The translations under genes and the position numbers were made by a program. The notes below the pieces were generated by a model, which was not told the DNA's origin, did no database searches, and worked only from the letters and a program-made list of their open reading frames with translations. From contig NJBM01000019.1 of NCBI GenBank assembly GCA_005223045.1, positions 1 to 64,000 of the forward strand: a stretch of 64,000 nt of DNA. Direction: 5' to 3'. This DNA is from Planctomycetes bacterium B3_Pla. Lineage in GTDB: Bacteria > Planctomycetota > Phycisphaerae > Sedimentisphaerales > Anaerobacaceae. Positions within the stretch are counted from its first letter, which is position 1. Each line of letters begins with the position of its first letter. Below, piece by piece: positions 1 to 8,626 of the stretch.

Positions 1-1658
1 TCTACGGTCGAGAAGCTCCAGACCTCGCCTTCCCTTACCGGTACCGCGGCTGCTTCGTTGACCTCGTTGACCTTCCAGTAGTACCGCTGCCCATATTCGA
101 GATTGGCGGGCTGGAAGTTCCCCTCGCCGACAGTACCGGCAAGGGCGGTGCCGTCGATTACGGCAGCCTCGTCCTTGCTGAAGTAAACTTCATGCGAGAC
201 GACCTCGCGTCCGGATCGCCAGCTAAGCGTAGCATCCAGATCCACACCGGAATCTCTGGTTGCCGGAGCAGGATCGCTCGCCGCAACGGGAATGAAGAAG
301 AAGCGAACTTCGCTCAAACCGAACTGGTCTAAAATGCCGCCCCAACCGCTGTTGACGGTAAGTCTGACAAACTTCGCCGATGCGCCGCTTAGATCGATTG
401 TCGCATCGTGGGCGTTGTTTGACATTCCCGGCGCCCGGGGGATTTGGACGTCGCCCAGTGATGTCCAGTTTTCGCCGTCATCGGAATATTCGACCGTGAC
501 GTCCTTGACGCCGAAGCCGATTACCGATTCGATCGTTTGATTCGAGTTCCAGACCCACATTTCGTACAGCTCATAGATGTCGTCGAACTCGAACTGTATC
601 CAGGTCGGCTGTGGCGCCGTCGGCAGGCTGCTGCTGAGCCACATGTCCGTCGACTCGGCCGAGTGCAGATCATCGGTCAGTCCGGAGCCGTCCACGGTTT
701 TGCCGGGACCCATATCGGTGGTGTTCTCGCTTGAAGCGGTTGCCGTTACGCCCGTTATAGGATAAGCGAAAGGCTCAACTGTAAAGCTCCATACGGCACC
801 CTTGAAAACGGTCGAGTCCGGCGGCGCGTTGACTTCGTCGATGCGCCAGTAATAGGTCTGGCCGAATTCGAGAAGACCGTCGGGATCGTAAGTGGTCGCC
901 GTCTGGCTCTTGCTCACTAGCAAGGCCAGGGTACTGGCGGTCGGGGCATCATTGACATCATCGAAGGATGTGCCGAAATACACATCGTGCGCAGCAGCAA
1001 ATGGCCCTGGCTCCCAACTCAGAATCACATCCTGAGGGATGTTGGTGGAACCATCAGCGGGATTGGGCTCCCTTGCCTTTACCCGGGGACCGAAAACAGT
1101 TTCCACATATTCGCCTACATAGAGCCTGGCCGCATCGAGCCAGAATTCGCCCGGTCCAAAGCCAACGTGCACGGATATTTGCATGTTAGGCACGTCCTCG
1201 GTCATGACCGGTGACGTGGTGTAGTATTCCGCCCACTCTTCGGTTATGGTGATACGTTTCTCACCGTAGGCCGTCCAAGTGCCGTTTTGTTCGGGTTTTA
1301 AGTTGATCTCCCGTTCCCCTTCCTTGCTCTTGGCCCAAAAAGAAAAGGTGTACTGTTTGCCTGACTCAAATACATTGCCGCCCCATAGCGTTAGACCGGC
1401 ATTCCAGAAATCCACATAATCCTCACCCACGGTAACATGGAGACAGTAGTTGCCCTCAATGGGACTGCCGGGGATGGCGGCATCGACTAATTCCTGTACC
1501 ACGACTCGGGTGTTATCACCGTACCCCCCCCAGCCATTATCGGTTCCGTCCTCAAGGCCGGGGTTGGTTAGCAGATTCACGGCTTCTTGCCCCTGGCTCA
1601 GACTGAATCCCATAAACACTATGGCGGTCGCGGTTAACCACACTATTTTATTCTTCAT
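1..1658 (-). CDS. Secreted multidomain protein with CBM-like, FN3-like and discoidin domains (partial, C-terminus outside window)
   Basis: The N-terminal 552 codons of a gene that runs off the left edge; the frame is open to base 1. Residues 1-24 are a signal peptide ending SLSQGQ. Residues 25-175 resemble a CBM4/9-type jelly roll (NPGLEDG start, FWLDAARLYVG end). A FN3-like module follows (about 190-290), then an F5/8 type C (discoidin) domain (about 296-456), then a second FN3-like module cut by the edge. The ATG lies 9 nt after AAGGAG. The protein is probably exported and binds polysaccharide; no catalytic domain is visible in this part. It is a paralogue of the next gene upstream on the same strand (2229-5516), and the stretch from about base 1 to 960 is almost identical in DNA to 3859-4820. 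A long leader with a short ORF precedes it. Confidence 0.8.
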   Translation of the reverse strand, partial: MKNKIVWLTATAIVFMGFSLSQGQEAVNLLTNPGLEDGTDNGWGGYGDNTRVVVQELVDAAIPGSPIEGNYCLHVTVGEDYVDFWNAGLTLWGGNVFESGKQYTFSFWAKSKEGEREINLKPEQNGTWTAYGEKRITITEEWAEYYTTSPVMTEDVPNMQISVHVGFGPGEFWLDAARLYVGEYVETVFGPRVKAREPNPADGSTNIPQDVILSWEPGPFAAAHDVYFGTSFDDVNDAPTASTLALLVSKSQTATTYDPDGLLEFGQTYYWRIDEVNAPPDSTVFKGAVWSFTVEPFAYPITGVTATASSENTTDMGPGKTVDGSGLTDDLHSAESTDMWLSSSLPTAPQPTWIQFEFDDIYELYEMWVWNSNQTIESVIGFGVKDVTVEYSDDGENWTSLGDVQIPRAPGMSNNAHDATIDLSGASAKFVRLTVNSGWGGILDQFGLSEVRFFFIPVAASDPAPATRDSGVDLDATLSWRSGREVVSHEVYFSKDEAAVIDGTALAGTVGEGNFQPANLEYGQRYYWKVNEVNEAAAVPVREGEVWSFSTV

Positions 1659-1736
1659 AATACTTGCTCCTTACCTTTAGTCGCTCGGCAACTCAACATG
1701 ATTTTCTTACTAGAATACTGACACTAATCCAGGGGA

Positions 1737-1781
1737 CTACCCGGAATCGTCGTATATCACGTACACTAACTTTCTTCGCAT
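1737..1781 (-). CDS. Conserved 14-residue leader peptide (uORF) upstream of the 1-1658 gene
   Basis: ATG to TAG encodes MRRKLVYVIYDDSG. A strong Shine-Dalgarno sequence (AAGGAGG) lies a few bases upstream. The uORF ends 78 nt before the start codon of the downstream gene. A second copy with the same length, SD and C-terminal pattern (Y-x-x-Y-D-x-S-G-stop) lies at 5602-5646 before the paralogue. Differences at the shared residues include silent third-position changes (TAC/TAT, GAC/GAT), which suggests selection on the peptide. Function is unknown; a regulatory leader peptide is an inference. Confidence 0.5.
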   Translation of the reverse strand: MRRKLVYVIYDDSG

Positions 1782-2017
1782 GAGAGTCCTCCTTCATAAA
1801 TTATCAAAGAAGACCGATAGCAACAGTTTTCCGTTTACACGTTGTCCGGCACTATCGGCGATCAACTCGGAATTCCTCAGTGTGGCCTTGCACCACGCTC
1901 CTTTCTCCGGGTCCCACCCAAATTGGTTGCCATAACGCCCTATAATTCCGGTGATTCTGCGAAATCCTCACCAAAACTATTACAAAGGCCGATAAGGCCC
2001 TCCAGTTCCAAATTCTG

Positions 2018-2047
2018 AGCATATCACATTTACCACTCCCTCGTCAA
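2018..2047 (-). promoter_or_regulatory. Sigma-70-like promoter for the 1-1658 gene
   Basis: On the minus strand TTGACG (2047-2042) is followed after 18 nt by TATGCT (2023-2018). The segment GCGATTTTCCTTGACG is nearly repeated before the paralogue (GCGATTTTGCTTGACG near 5911-5896) with the same 18-nt spacer. Transcription from here gives a leader of about 350 nt that includes the 14-codon uORF. Confidence 0.5.
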
Positions 2048-2131
2048 GGAAAATCGCTCGCTGGATGAGAGATCTGTGTGGTTTCTGGCGACCGAACATT
2101 CCCACAAACGCCCCTTGCAGCAATAAGAAAA

Positions 2132-2165
2132 GGGGCCTATACCGAATCGAATCGGTATAGGCCCC
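2132..2165 (-). terminator. Rho-independent terminator after the 2229-5516 gene
   Basis: A perfect 14-bp stem (GGGGCCTATACCGA at 2132-2145 with its complement at 2152-2165) and a 6-nt loop. On the minus strand the hairpin is followed by TTTTCTTA. It sits 64 nt beyond the stop codon of the minus-strand gene at 2229-5516 and separates that gene from the promoter of the next one. Confidence 0.85.
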
Positions 2166-2228
2166 GAACTAACACAACAGCTAAGTCGTTCCCACTAAAG
2201 TTGGGATAGAATTAGCTTGGCATCAATT

Positions 2229-5200
2229 TCACAAAGCAGCCGGATAGTCGCCTTCGTAGAATCTGGCGCCGTCCACCCAGAACTCGGCAACTGCAAAACC
2301 TATGTGAAACGTGATGACAGCCGGATCGACGTCCGTGGTCATAATCGGAGTTGTTACGCTGTATTCCGCCCATTCGTCGGTAATGGTAACGACCTGGTCG
2401 CCATAAGGGGTCCACGGATCCTGTCCCAGTTCCGGCTTGAAGTTGATATCCAGCGTACCTTCTTTGGCCTTCATAAAGACCGAAAGAGTGTAATGCTTGC
2501 CTGCTTCAAAGACATGTCCGCCGTGCTGCAGACCGACATTCCAGAAATCTGCACCGAGATCGGTAACATTGACATGCAGACAAGAGCCTCCCTCAATCGG
2601 ATCTTCGGGAACCGCCGCGCCCACCAATGTTTGAACCACCTCTGCGGTGACGCCGCCATACGTGCTCCACGGATCAGGAACACCGTCCTCAAAGCCTCCG
2701 TTGGTAAGTAGATTCACGAATCCGGTTTCCGCCTGTACAGGATTGCCGACCGCGATATCGTCGAAGTACATCGTACCTGAGCCGCCCGGGACCGAATTGG
2801 CCCGGTTGCCGACGCCAAGAATAATCTTCTGAACGCCAGCCAGATTCACGCCCTGATCGGCAAACTCGGCCAGATCCACAGACCATCGCGTCCAGGTATC
2901 GATCTGTGTGACGCTCGGATCTTCGTGCTCGACAAACCCAAGTGTGCCGGCGCTGTCGGCTATGCCAACGTATATCGGCTCGGCGCCATTGACAGCTATG
3001 CCGATGTCCTGATTCGTCCATTGCCCGCTCACCGTGCCGGTCGTTGTGACGTTGGAAAAGACTGCCTCGCACGTTGCACCGGCGCTATGGGAAGTCACCG
3101 CCAGGCCGATATAGACGGTTGAGCTCATCTGGATGTTCGTCGGATTAGCGCCTGCTACCGGCACCCAGCTTGTGCCGTTGGTCGAATGCGAAACCGTAAA
3201 GGCGCCCGCGATGCTGCGCTCCAGTTTCACCCAGTGCGGAGCGGTAATGCCGCCCTCGGCAGTGTTGAAACTGGAACTTCCGGTATCGATGCGACCCTGT
3301 GAGGCAGCTCCGTTCTCGGGGGTCACGCAGGCAAAAGCGTGCGTCGAGCCCGGCTCAAGCGTCTCACGAATCATCACGCCGGCCTTGGCCCAGGGGTCTG
3401 TGTTCTGCACGCTCTCTACCCTCGCTACAATCGTTCCGGGGCCTGTAAGCGTCTTATATGCATAGTGGAACTCGTCGGCATTGTCCCAGATATCTGTGCC
3501 GGAGCCGGTCATCGTAAAGGTGCCAACGGGTCCTTCGACAAAGCTGCCGACAGAACCTGCATAGCCTCTAAACCACACGGACAATTGCGTAACGCCTCCG
3601 CGTGTCCAGTCGTCCGGCTGGGCAAACGTCCGCTCTGTCTCGGAATATCTCGCGGTGCCCTGGCCGTTGTCATAAAGGAACGGCATCGACTGACGGCCGC
3701 CGTGGACAATCGTTTGCTCGGCGTAAGGAGGAACAAGGTTACCTACCTGTGAGCCGTTTTCGGGAACTCCAAAGCCGTCGATCCAGGTCTGCCATATAGC
3801 CTCACCGGCGGGATCGTCATCGGTATAGCCCTCGAAGTCGTCCACAATAAAGTCCTCTACGGTCGAGAAGCTCCAGACCTCGCCTTCCCTTATTGGTACC
3901 GCGGCTGCTTCGTTGACCTCGTTGACCTTCCAGTAGTACCGCTGCCCATATTCGAGATTGGCGGGCTGGAAGTTCCCCTCGCTGACAGTACCGACAAGGG
4001 CGGTGCCGTCAATCACGGCAGCCTCGTCCATGCTGAAGTAAACTTCATGCGAGGCGACCTCGCGTCCGGATCGCCAGCTAAGCGTGGTATCCAGATCCAC
4101 ACCGGAATCTCCGTCCGCCGGAGCCGGGTCGCTCGCCGCAACGGGGATGAAGTAGAACCGAACTTCGCTCAAACCGAACTGGTCTAAAATGCCGCCCCAA
4201 CCGCTGTTGACAGTAAGTCTGACAAACTTCGCCGATGCGCCACTTGGATCGATTGTCGCATCGTGGGCGTTGTTGGGTGTTCCCGGCGCCCGGGGGATTT
4301 GGACGTCGCCCAGTGATGTCCAGTTTTCGCCGTCTATCGAATGCTCGACCGTGACGTCCTTGACGCCGAAGCCGATTACCGATTCGATCGTTTGATTCGA
4401 GTTCCAGACCCACATCTCAAGCAGTTCATAGATGTCGTCGAACTCGAACTGTATCCAGGTCGGCTGTGGCGCCGTCGGCAGGCTGCTGCTGAGCCACATG
4501 TCCGTCGACTCGGTCGAGTGCAGATCATCGGTCAGTCCGGAGCCATCTACGGTCTTGCCGGGACCCATATCGGTGGTGTTCTCGCTTGAGGCCGTGGCGA
4601 TTACATTTGTGATCGGATAGGCGAAAGGCTCAACCGTAAAGCTCCAGACGGCGCCCTTGAAGACGGTCGAGTCCGGCGGCGCGTTGACTTCATCGATACG
4701 CCAGAAATAGGTCTGGCCGAAATCGAGAAGCCCGTCAGGATCGAACGTGGTTGCCGTCTGGCCCTTGCTTACCAGCAAGGCCAGCGTACTGGCGGTGGGG
4801 GCATCATTGACATCATCGAAGGATTCGCCGAAATACACATCGTGCACAGCGGCCATCGGGCCCGGCTCCCAGGCGAGAATCACATCCTGGGAGACATCGA
4901 CCGCGCCGTCTGCCGGACTTGGCTCCGCAGCCTCAACCACCGGCTTGAAAGCTGGCGGAACATAGTCGCCTTCGTACCATCTTACGCCGTCCACCCAGAA
5001 ATCACCGACGTCATACTGTATGTGGAATGTGATTGCTGCCGGATTTACATCCGCAGTAAAGACGGGGGTCGTCACGCTGAATTCGGTCCATTCTTCGGTC
5101 ATAGTGAAGGACTGCGAGCCATATCCCGTCCATGGATCTTGTGCCAGTTCCGGCTTGAAATTGATCTGCAGGTCACCTGACTTGCTCTTGAGAAAGGCCG

Positions 5201-5516
5201 AAAGAGTGTATTTCTTGCCCGATTCAAAAACATGCCCTTGGTGCTGTAGACCGGCATCCCAAAAATTTGCGCCTGGCCCGGGAATTGTAATATGCAAAGC
5301 GTGCGTTCCCTCAATCGGAGCTTCGGGAACCGCCGCTCCGGTCAGTTCGGTAACCACTTCGTCGGTACCGGGGCCGTATCTGCTCCACGGCGCCATGACA
5401 CCGTCCTCAAAGCCGCCATTGTCCAGTATGTTAACGACTTCCTGGGCGTGGCTCGAACTGAATCCCATGAATACTATCAGAAAAGCTGCCGTCAACCAAA
5501 CTACTCGATTTCTCAT
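2229..5516 (-). CDS. Secreted multidomain protein: CBM-like, FN3-like, discoidin, nested DUF1349-like, CBM-like
   Basis: A 1095-residue exported protein. Order: signal peptide 1-24 (ends SSHAQ); jelly-roll CBM-like domain 25-185; FN3-like module about 190-300; discoidin (F5/8 type C) domain about 303-455; FN3-like module 458-555; a beta-rich module starting FEGYTDDDPAGEAIWQTWIDG that is interrupted at about 669-825 by a concanavalin-like DUF1349-type domain and resumes at SGQWTNQDIGI up to YFDDIAVG; a second CBM-like domain 935-1095 related to the first. No catalytic residues, dockerin or sorting signal were recognised, so binding of extracellular polysaccharide is the likely role. The ATG lies 8 nt after AAGGAG. 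It is a paralogue of the 1-1658 gene, with patches of near-identical DNA. Confidence 0.8.
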   Translation of the reverse strand: MRNRVVWLTAAFLIVFMGFSSSHAQEVVNILDNGGFEDGVMAPWSRYGPGTDEVVTELTGAAVPEAPIEGTHALHITIPGPGANFWDAGLQHQGHVFESGKKYTLSAFLKSKSGDLQINFKPELAQDPWTGYGSQSFTMTEEWTEFSVTTPVFTADVNPAAITFHIQYDVGDFWVDGVRWYEGDYVPPAFKPVVEAAEPSPADGAVDVSQDVILAWEPGPMAAVHDVYFGESFDDVNDAPTASTLALLVSKGQTATTFDPDGLLDFGQTYFWRIDEVNAPPDSTVFKGAVWSFTVEPFAYPITNVIATASSENTTDMGPGKTVDGSGLTDDLHSTESTDMWLSSSLPTAPQPTWIQFEFDDIYELLEMWVWNSNQTIESVIGFGVKDVTVEHSIDGENWTSLGDVQIPRAPGTPNNAHDATIDPSGASAKFVRLTVNSGWGGILDQFGLSEVRFYFIPVAASDPAPADGDSGVDLDTTLSWRSGREVASHEVYFSMDEAAVIDGTALVGTVSEGNFQPANLEYGQRYYWKVNEVNEAAAVPIREGEVWSFSTVEDFIVDDFEGYTDDDPAGEAIWQTWIDGFGVPENGSQVGNLVPPYAEQTIVHGGRQSMPFLYDNGQGTARYSETERTFAQPDDWTRGGVTQLSVWFRGYAGSVGSFVEGPVGTFTMTGSGTDIWDNADEFHYAYKTLTGPGTIVARVESVQNTDPWAKAGVMIRETLEPGSTHAFACVTPENGAASQGRIDTGSSSFNTAEGGITAPHWVKLERSIAGAFTVSHSTNGTSWVPVAGANPTNIQMSSTVYIGLAVTSHSAGATCEAVFSNVTTTGTVSGQWTNQDIGIAVNGAEPIYVGIADSAGTLGFVEHEDPSVTQIDTWTRWSVDLAEFADQGVNLAGVQKIILGVGNRANSVPGGSGTMYFDDIAVGNPVQAETGFVNLLTNGGFEDGVPDPWSTYGGVTAEVVQTLVGAAVPEDPIEGGSCLHVNVTDLGADFWNVGLQHGGHVFEAGKHYTLSVFMKAKEGTLDINFKPELGQDPWTPYGDQVVTITDEWAEYSVTTPIMTTDVDPAVITFHIGFAVAEFWVDGARFYEGDYPAAL

Positions 5517-5601
5517 GATACTTACTCCTTACTTCCTGTCGCTGTCGCTGCGCGACTTAATTAAATTGACTTACACTGACGCATCAACACTCCATCAGAA
5601 A

Positions 5602-5646
5602 CTACCCGGAATTATCATACGTTGCGTACATCACTTCTCCACACAT
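5602..5646 (-). CDS. Conserved 14-residue leader peptide (uORF) upstream of the 2229-5516 gene
   Basis: Encodes MCGEVMYATYDNSG followed by TAG, with AAGGAGG just upstream of the ATG. It ends 85 nt before the start of the downstream gene. It matches the uORF at 1737-1781 in length, ribosome binding site, position in the leader and C-terminal residues, while the N-terminal residues differ. Confidence 0.5.
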   Translation of the reverse strand: MCGEVMYATYDNSG

Positions 5647-5871
5647 GCCAGTCCTCCTTCAGAAAAAAGAGTCAAAAAAGAAAAACGACCGATAATAATT
5701 ACCAGCATTGTCAAATATCATTCGTATGTGCCAAGGACAGTCTTTCGCGGGTATCCATCACCATCCTTATAATTCAATCCCCAACGTAAACAGCCCACCA
5801 AAAAAGCCAAAATTCCGAACAGGCTATCGAGCTCAATAGAAGGGCAAAATCCACATATTCCAATAATATTA

Positions 5872-5901
5872 TTTATACCAGATTGGCGGCGTCCCCGTCA
5901 A
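5872..5901 (-). promoter_or_regulatory. Sigma-70-like promoter for the 2229-5516 gene
   Basis: TTGACG (5901-5896) and TATAAA (5877-5872) on the minus strand with an 18-nt spacer. It sits at the same distance (about 350 nt) from its gene as the matching promoter at 2018-2047, and the bases around the -35 box are conserved between the two. Confidence 0.55.
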
Positions 5902-6200
5902 GCAAAATCGCCCGGCGCCGTTTGTGCCGTTTGCCGGTAGTGGAAGTATTGGTCCTGGACGAATGAATTTGTGAATTATCCTTTTGTGACAGATTTTTTG
6001 CTCTTGTAGCCAAGAGGGAAAGGTATTAGCATGTACGAGAGACTTCGTGAACATTTGTGCATGTTTAAAGGGGACCTTAGGGGACATTGGATTCTCAACA
6101 ACAGTTAAGAGAAATATCGCTATGGACAGTGTGATATTTTTGGAAGGTGCTCAATTTCATTGCCGACGGAGCAGACGGACCTGTGATTCGGAGATAAGAC
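5902..6200. other. Intergenic region between divergent transcription units
   Basis: No gene is supported here. It holds the upstream side of the minus-strand promoter and leads into the plus-strand gene at 6201, whose likely ribosome binding site is the GGAG near 6188. Confidence 0.5.
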
Positions 6201-6908
6201 ATGATGATTGTACGCAGCCTGGCGGGTAAACTCGTTCGGTTTGTATCATGGCTATGCTATGACCACCAATGGGCGGAATGGGAGTTGTTTACAATTGCCA
6301 TAGCGACTCTGGCTCTGCTCTGGTTGACTATAAGGCAACTGCGAAAAGGAAACACCAGAGGCGGAGAGGCGGAGCATCTCCGAGCACGTTCGCCTGTTAT
6401 AGGCATCAATTTAGCCGAGCCCGAACGAAGCCGCCGGTCAATCAAAGCTCTACCGAAGAAGCGTTTGGCTCATGCTCTGCAAGAACGTCAACAGCGGCAG
6501 AACGCAAAGAAAGCGACGAGGCAGATTGAGCGGTTGAATGAGCAGATCGTACAACTCCAACGCAAAGTCGCCAAACACAGACAGACCGAGATCGGTTTCG
6601 AGGAGCGGCTCGCCGGACTGACGGCCGCCAACGAAAAACTCCGGCAGGAAGTTGCCGAAAGCAGGCAAGTCGAACAGCGTCTGCGACAACAGACCGCCGA
6701 GGTGACGGCTACTAACGAACGGCTCGGCGAGCACGGCGACGGACCGAAGCAGTCGGAAGAGGTTGCGGCCAAAGACACAGAACAACGGTCAAGACGAAAG
6801 GCTGGGAAGATGCCGCTGAGCATTGAAGAGCTTACGCATGTCTCGGATTTAGCCAAACGCGTCTCGAGCCGGATGCAAAAACGCGGGGCCGAGACTGTCG
6901 ACGAATAG
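6201..6908 (+). CDS. Membrane-anchored coiled-coil protein, unknown function
   Basis: 235 residues. One hydrophobic segment (about 29-45, ELFTIAIATLALLWLTI) is followed by a basic linker and a long coiled coil (about 85-185). The coiled coil carries the phrases ERLAGLTAANEKLRQEV and EQRLRQQTAEVTATNERL, the kind of linker helix that often joins PAS and histidine kinase domains in planctomycetes, but no sensor, kinase or other catalytic domain follows. Similar phrases occur at the C-terminus of the hendecad protein at 30814-33723, so the two are probably related. GGAG lies about 10 nt before the ATG; a second ATG follows directly. Confidence 0.6.
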   Translation: MMIVRSLAGKLVRFVSWLCYDHQWAEWELFTIAIATLALLWLTIRQLRKGNTRGGEAEHLRARSPVIGINLAEPERSRRSIKALPKKRLAHALQERQQRQNAKKATRQIERLNEQIVQLQRKVAKHRQTEIGFEERLAGLTAANEKLRQEVAESRQVEQRLRQQTAEVTATNERLGEHGDGPKQSEEVAAKDTEQRSRRKAGKMPLSIEELTHVSDLAKRVSSRMQKRGAETVDE

Positions 6909-7167
6909 TACGTTCCAGCGCTTTCTTAGAGCAAATCTGCGAAAATCCACCGATCCACAACCGCAAACAACTTCCCGTCCAACTTCATTCTCTTTCAACT
7001 GCTCTGCGCTAGGGATTTTGAAATTGGCTTTGTTTTTTCAGATGAGCCACGAATTAACACGAATAAACACCAAATTGAAACCACGGATTAACGCGGATTT
7101 TCGCGTATTAAGCCTGCCCGGGCGACCACACAGGATCGCCCCTACAAAATCTATGTGAATCCTGTAA
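6909..7167. other. Intergenic region with dispersed-repeat fragments
   Basis: No ORF is supported. It contains phrases such as CGAATTAACACGAATAAACAC and a small hairpin GGGCGA/TCGCCC (7120-7141), of a kind common as dispersed intergenic repeats in environmental bacterial genomes. Confidence 0.4.
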
Positions 7168-7280
7168 ATCCTGTCCAAAACGCTTTTCAAACACCCTCCA
7201 TGTTTGATAACATAGGTCTTGTGGATGGTTGCAGACGAGACAATCATACTCGCGAAAGAGAGTAATAGGTATTATGTCCT
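7168..7280 (+). repeat. Direct repeat flanking the aminopeptidase gene, copy 1
   Basis: About 110 bp beginning at CCTGTCCAAA and running through GTTTGATAACATA and GACGAGACAATCA to GTCCT. A close copy lies at 8445-8553, beyond the stop codon of the gene. Copy 1 is the immediate upstream region of the aminopeptidase gene. Confidence 0.75.
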
Positions 7281-7307
7281 TCGATTTCCGGCTATGGGAG
7301 TAACAAA

Positions 7308-8312
7308 ATGGGAACAATTGAGCAAGGTGTACGCCAGGCGGTGGAGAATTGTCTGAAAGTTCAGCCGGGCGAGAAGGCATTGATCATTACCGATCAGCAA
7401 ACCATTGAGATCGGTTCTGCTCTCAGGGCGGCTATTGAGAAGATTGCCGGCGAGGTCGAATTCTTCGTTATGGAGGATTTCGGGACTCGCCCGATTGATC
7501 TGCCGCCTGTTATTGACGATGCTATGCGGTCCGCGGATGTGAGCGTGTATGCCGCGCAGGGCGTCGAGGGAGAGCTTCAGACCTTTCGAATGCCGATACT
7601 CAAGGCCATCGAGGCCAATCCAACTCTCAGGCACGCCCACATGGTTGGGATCACGCCCCGGATAATGTGCGACGGGATGTGCAGCGATTATAAGGAGATA
7701 CAGCGGATCGGCAGGCTGGTTTATGAAAAGGTCAGCATCGCAGAGAGCATTGTAGTGACTACCGAGAAAGGCTGCAATTTTACAGCCCGTTTTAGTCCGG
7801 AACTCAAATGGCAAAACGAGGACGGTGATATCAAGCCGGGCCGATTGATGAATCTGCCCGATGGGGAAGTGTGCACCTGCCCGATTGACGTCAACGGCAC
7901 CGCGGTCATCGACGGTTGTCTGGGCGATTTCTTTGCTCAGAAATATGCTTCTCTCGAGCAAACGCCGATCATCATCGAAATCGAGAACGGCAGGGCGATA
8001 AGAGCGAGCATCGAATGCGCCGACGAGCAATTGCGAGAGGAATTCACCGAGTACCTCTTTGAAAACGGCGAAAACAGCAACAGGATAGGCGAATTCGCCA
8101 TCGGTACGAACACATGCCTGACCGAGTTGATCTACGAGATTCTCCAGGACGAGAAGTTCCCCGGCGTCCATATCGCATTTGGCAGCCCTATTCCCAGCCA
8201 GACCGGCGCCGATTGGGACTGCAAGTCGCACGTCGATGGGGTCATCAACAGCCCCACGATTATCGCCGACGGCGTAACAATAATGCAAAAAGGCCAATTC
8301 CGCCTTGAATAG
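7308..8312 (+). CDS. M29-like metalloaminopeptidase
   Basis: 334 residues, somewhat shorter than classical M29 aminopeptidases (about 370-410). Candidate metal ligands in the right order: Glu187 in NLPDGEV, Glu262 in RIGEFAIGTN, His288 in GVHIAFG, and His308/Asp310 in KSHVDGVI. The family removes N-terminal amino acids from peptides in the cytoplasm using two metal ions (known for M29 enzymes). No signal peptide is present. GGGAG lies 6 nt before the ATG. The gene stands alone between two copies of a roughly 110-bp direct repeat, which suggests a tandem duplication or insertion at this locus. Confidence 0.85.
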   Translation: MGTIEQGVRQAVENCLKVQPGEKALIITDQQTIEIGSALRAAIEKIAGEVEFFVMEDFGTRPIDLPPVIDDAMRSADVSVYAAQGVEGELQTFRMPILKAIEANPTLRHAHMVGITPRIMCDGMCSDYKEIQRIGRLVYEKVSIAESIVVTTEKGCNFTARFSPELKWQNEDGDIKPGRLMNLPDGEVCTCPIDVNGTAVIDGCLGDFFAQKYASLEQTPIIIEIENGRAIRASIECADEQLREEFTEYLFENGENSNRIGEFAIGTNTCLTELIYEILQDEKFPGVHIAFGSPIPSQTGADWDCKSHVDGVINSPTIIADGVTIMQKGQFRLE

Positions 8313-8376
8313 AAACGCAATTGAAAGCATGCAGGATATTCAGGCTTGTGCAATTATGCGTAACTAGGCACGAAGG

Positions 8377-8437
8377 AAAACAATAATCAATAGTAAACTT
8401 GTCCTGAGCAAGGTCGAATGGATCGTAAATAGAAAAT
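8377..8437 (-). repeat. Dispersed repeat B, inverted copy
   Basis: The complement of this stretch contains GATCCATTCGACCTTGCTCA and AAGTTTACTATTGATTATTG, which recur at 42096-42175 and 43183-43265. All three copies are intergenic. Confidence 0.7.
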
Positions 8438-8444
8438 GACATGA

Positions 8445-8553
8445 TCCTGTCCAAAGCCCTTTTCAAACACCCCCATGTTTGATAACATATATCTTGTGGA
8501 TGGTTACAGACGAGACAATCAAGCTCGCGAAAGGGAGAAGTAGGTACGGCGTC
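8445..8553 (+). repeat. Direct repeat flanking the aminopeptidase gene, copy 2
   Basis: Matches 7168-7280 with a few mismatches and small indels (shared CCATGTTTGATAACATA, CTTGTGGATGGTT, CTCGCGAAAG). Here it is not followed by an aminopeptidase gene, so it may be the remnant of a deleted tandem copy. Confidence 0.75.
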
Positions 8554-8626
8554 CTCTGGGTTTTGCCACAGTCCACCTCAAAATAAGCAAGGAAACGCGG
8601 CGGTGTCGTGCCCTGTTACATTCTCA

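Noticed and set aside
1800..2010. Riboswitch in the leader of the 1-1658 gene
   Set aside because: The leader looks structured, but it lacks the conserved cores of the c-di-GMP, cobalamin and SAM riboswitches, and it is not conserved in the paralogue's leader.
7272..8330. 352-codon minus-strand ORF opposite the aminopeptidase gene
   Set aside because: The plus strand encodes a recognisable M29 enzyme with metal ligands; the minus frame shows no known pattern.
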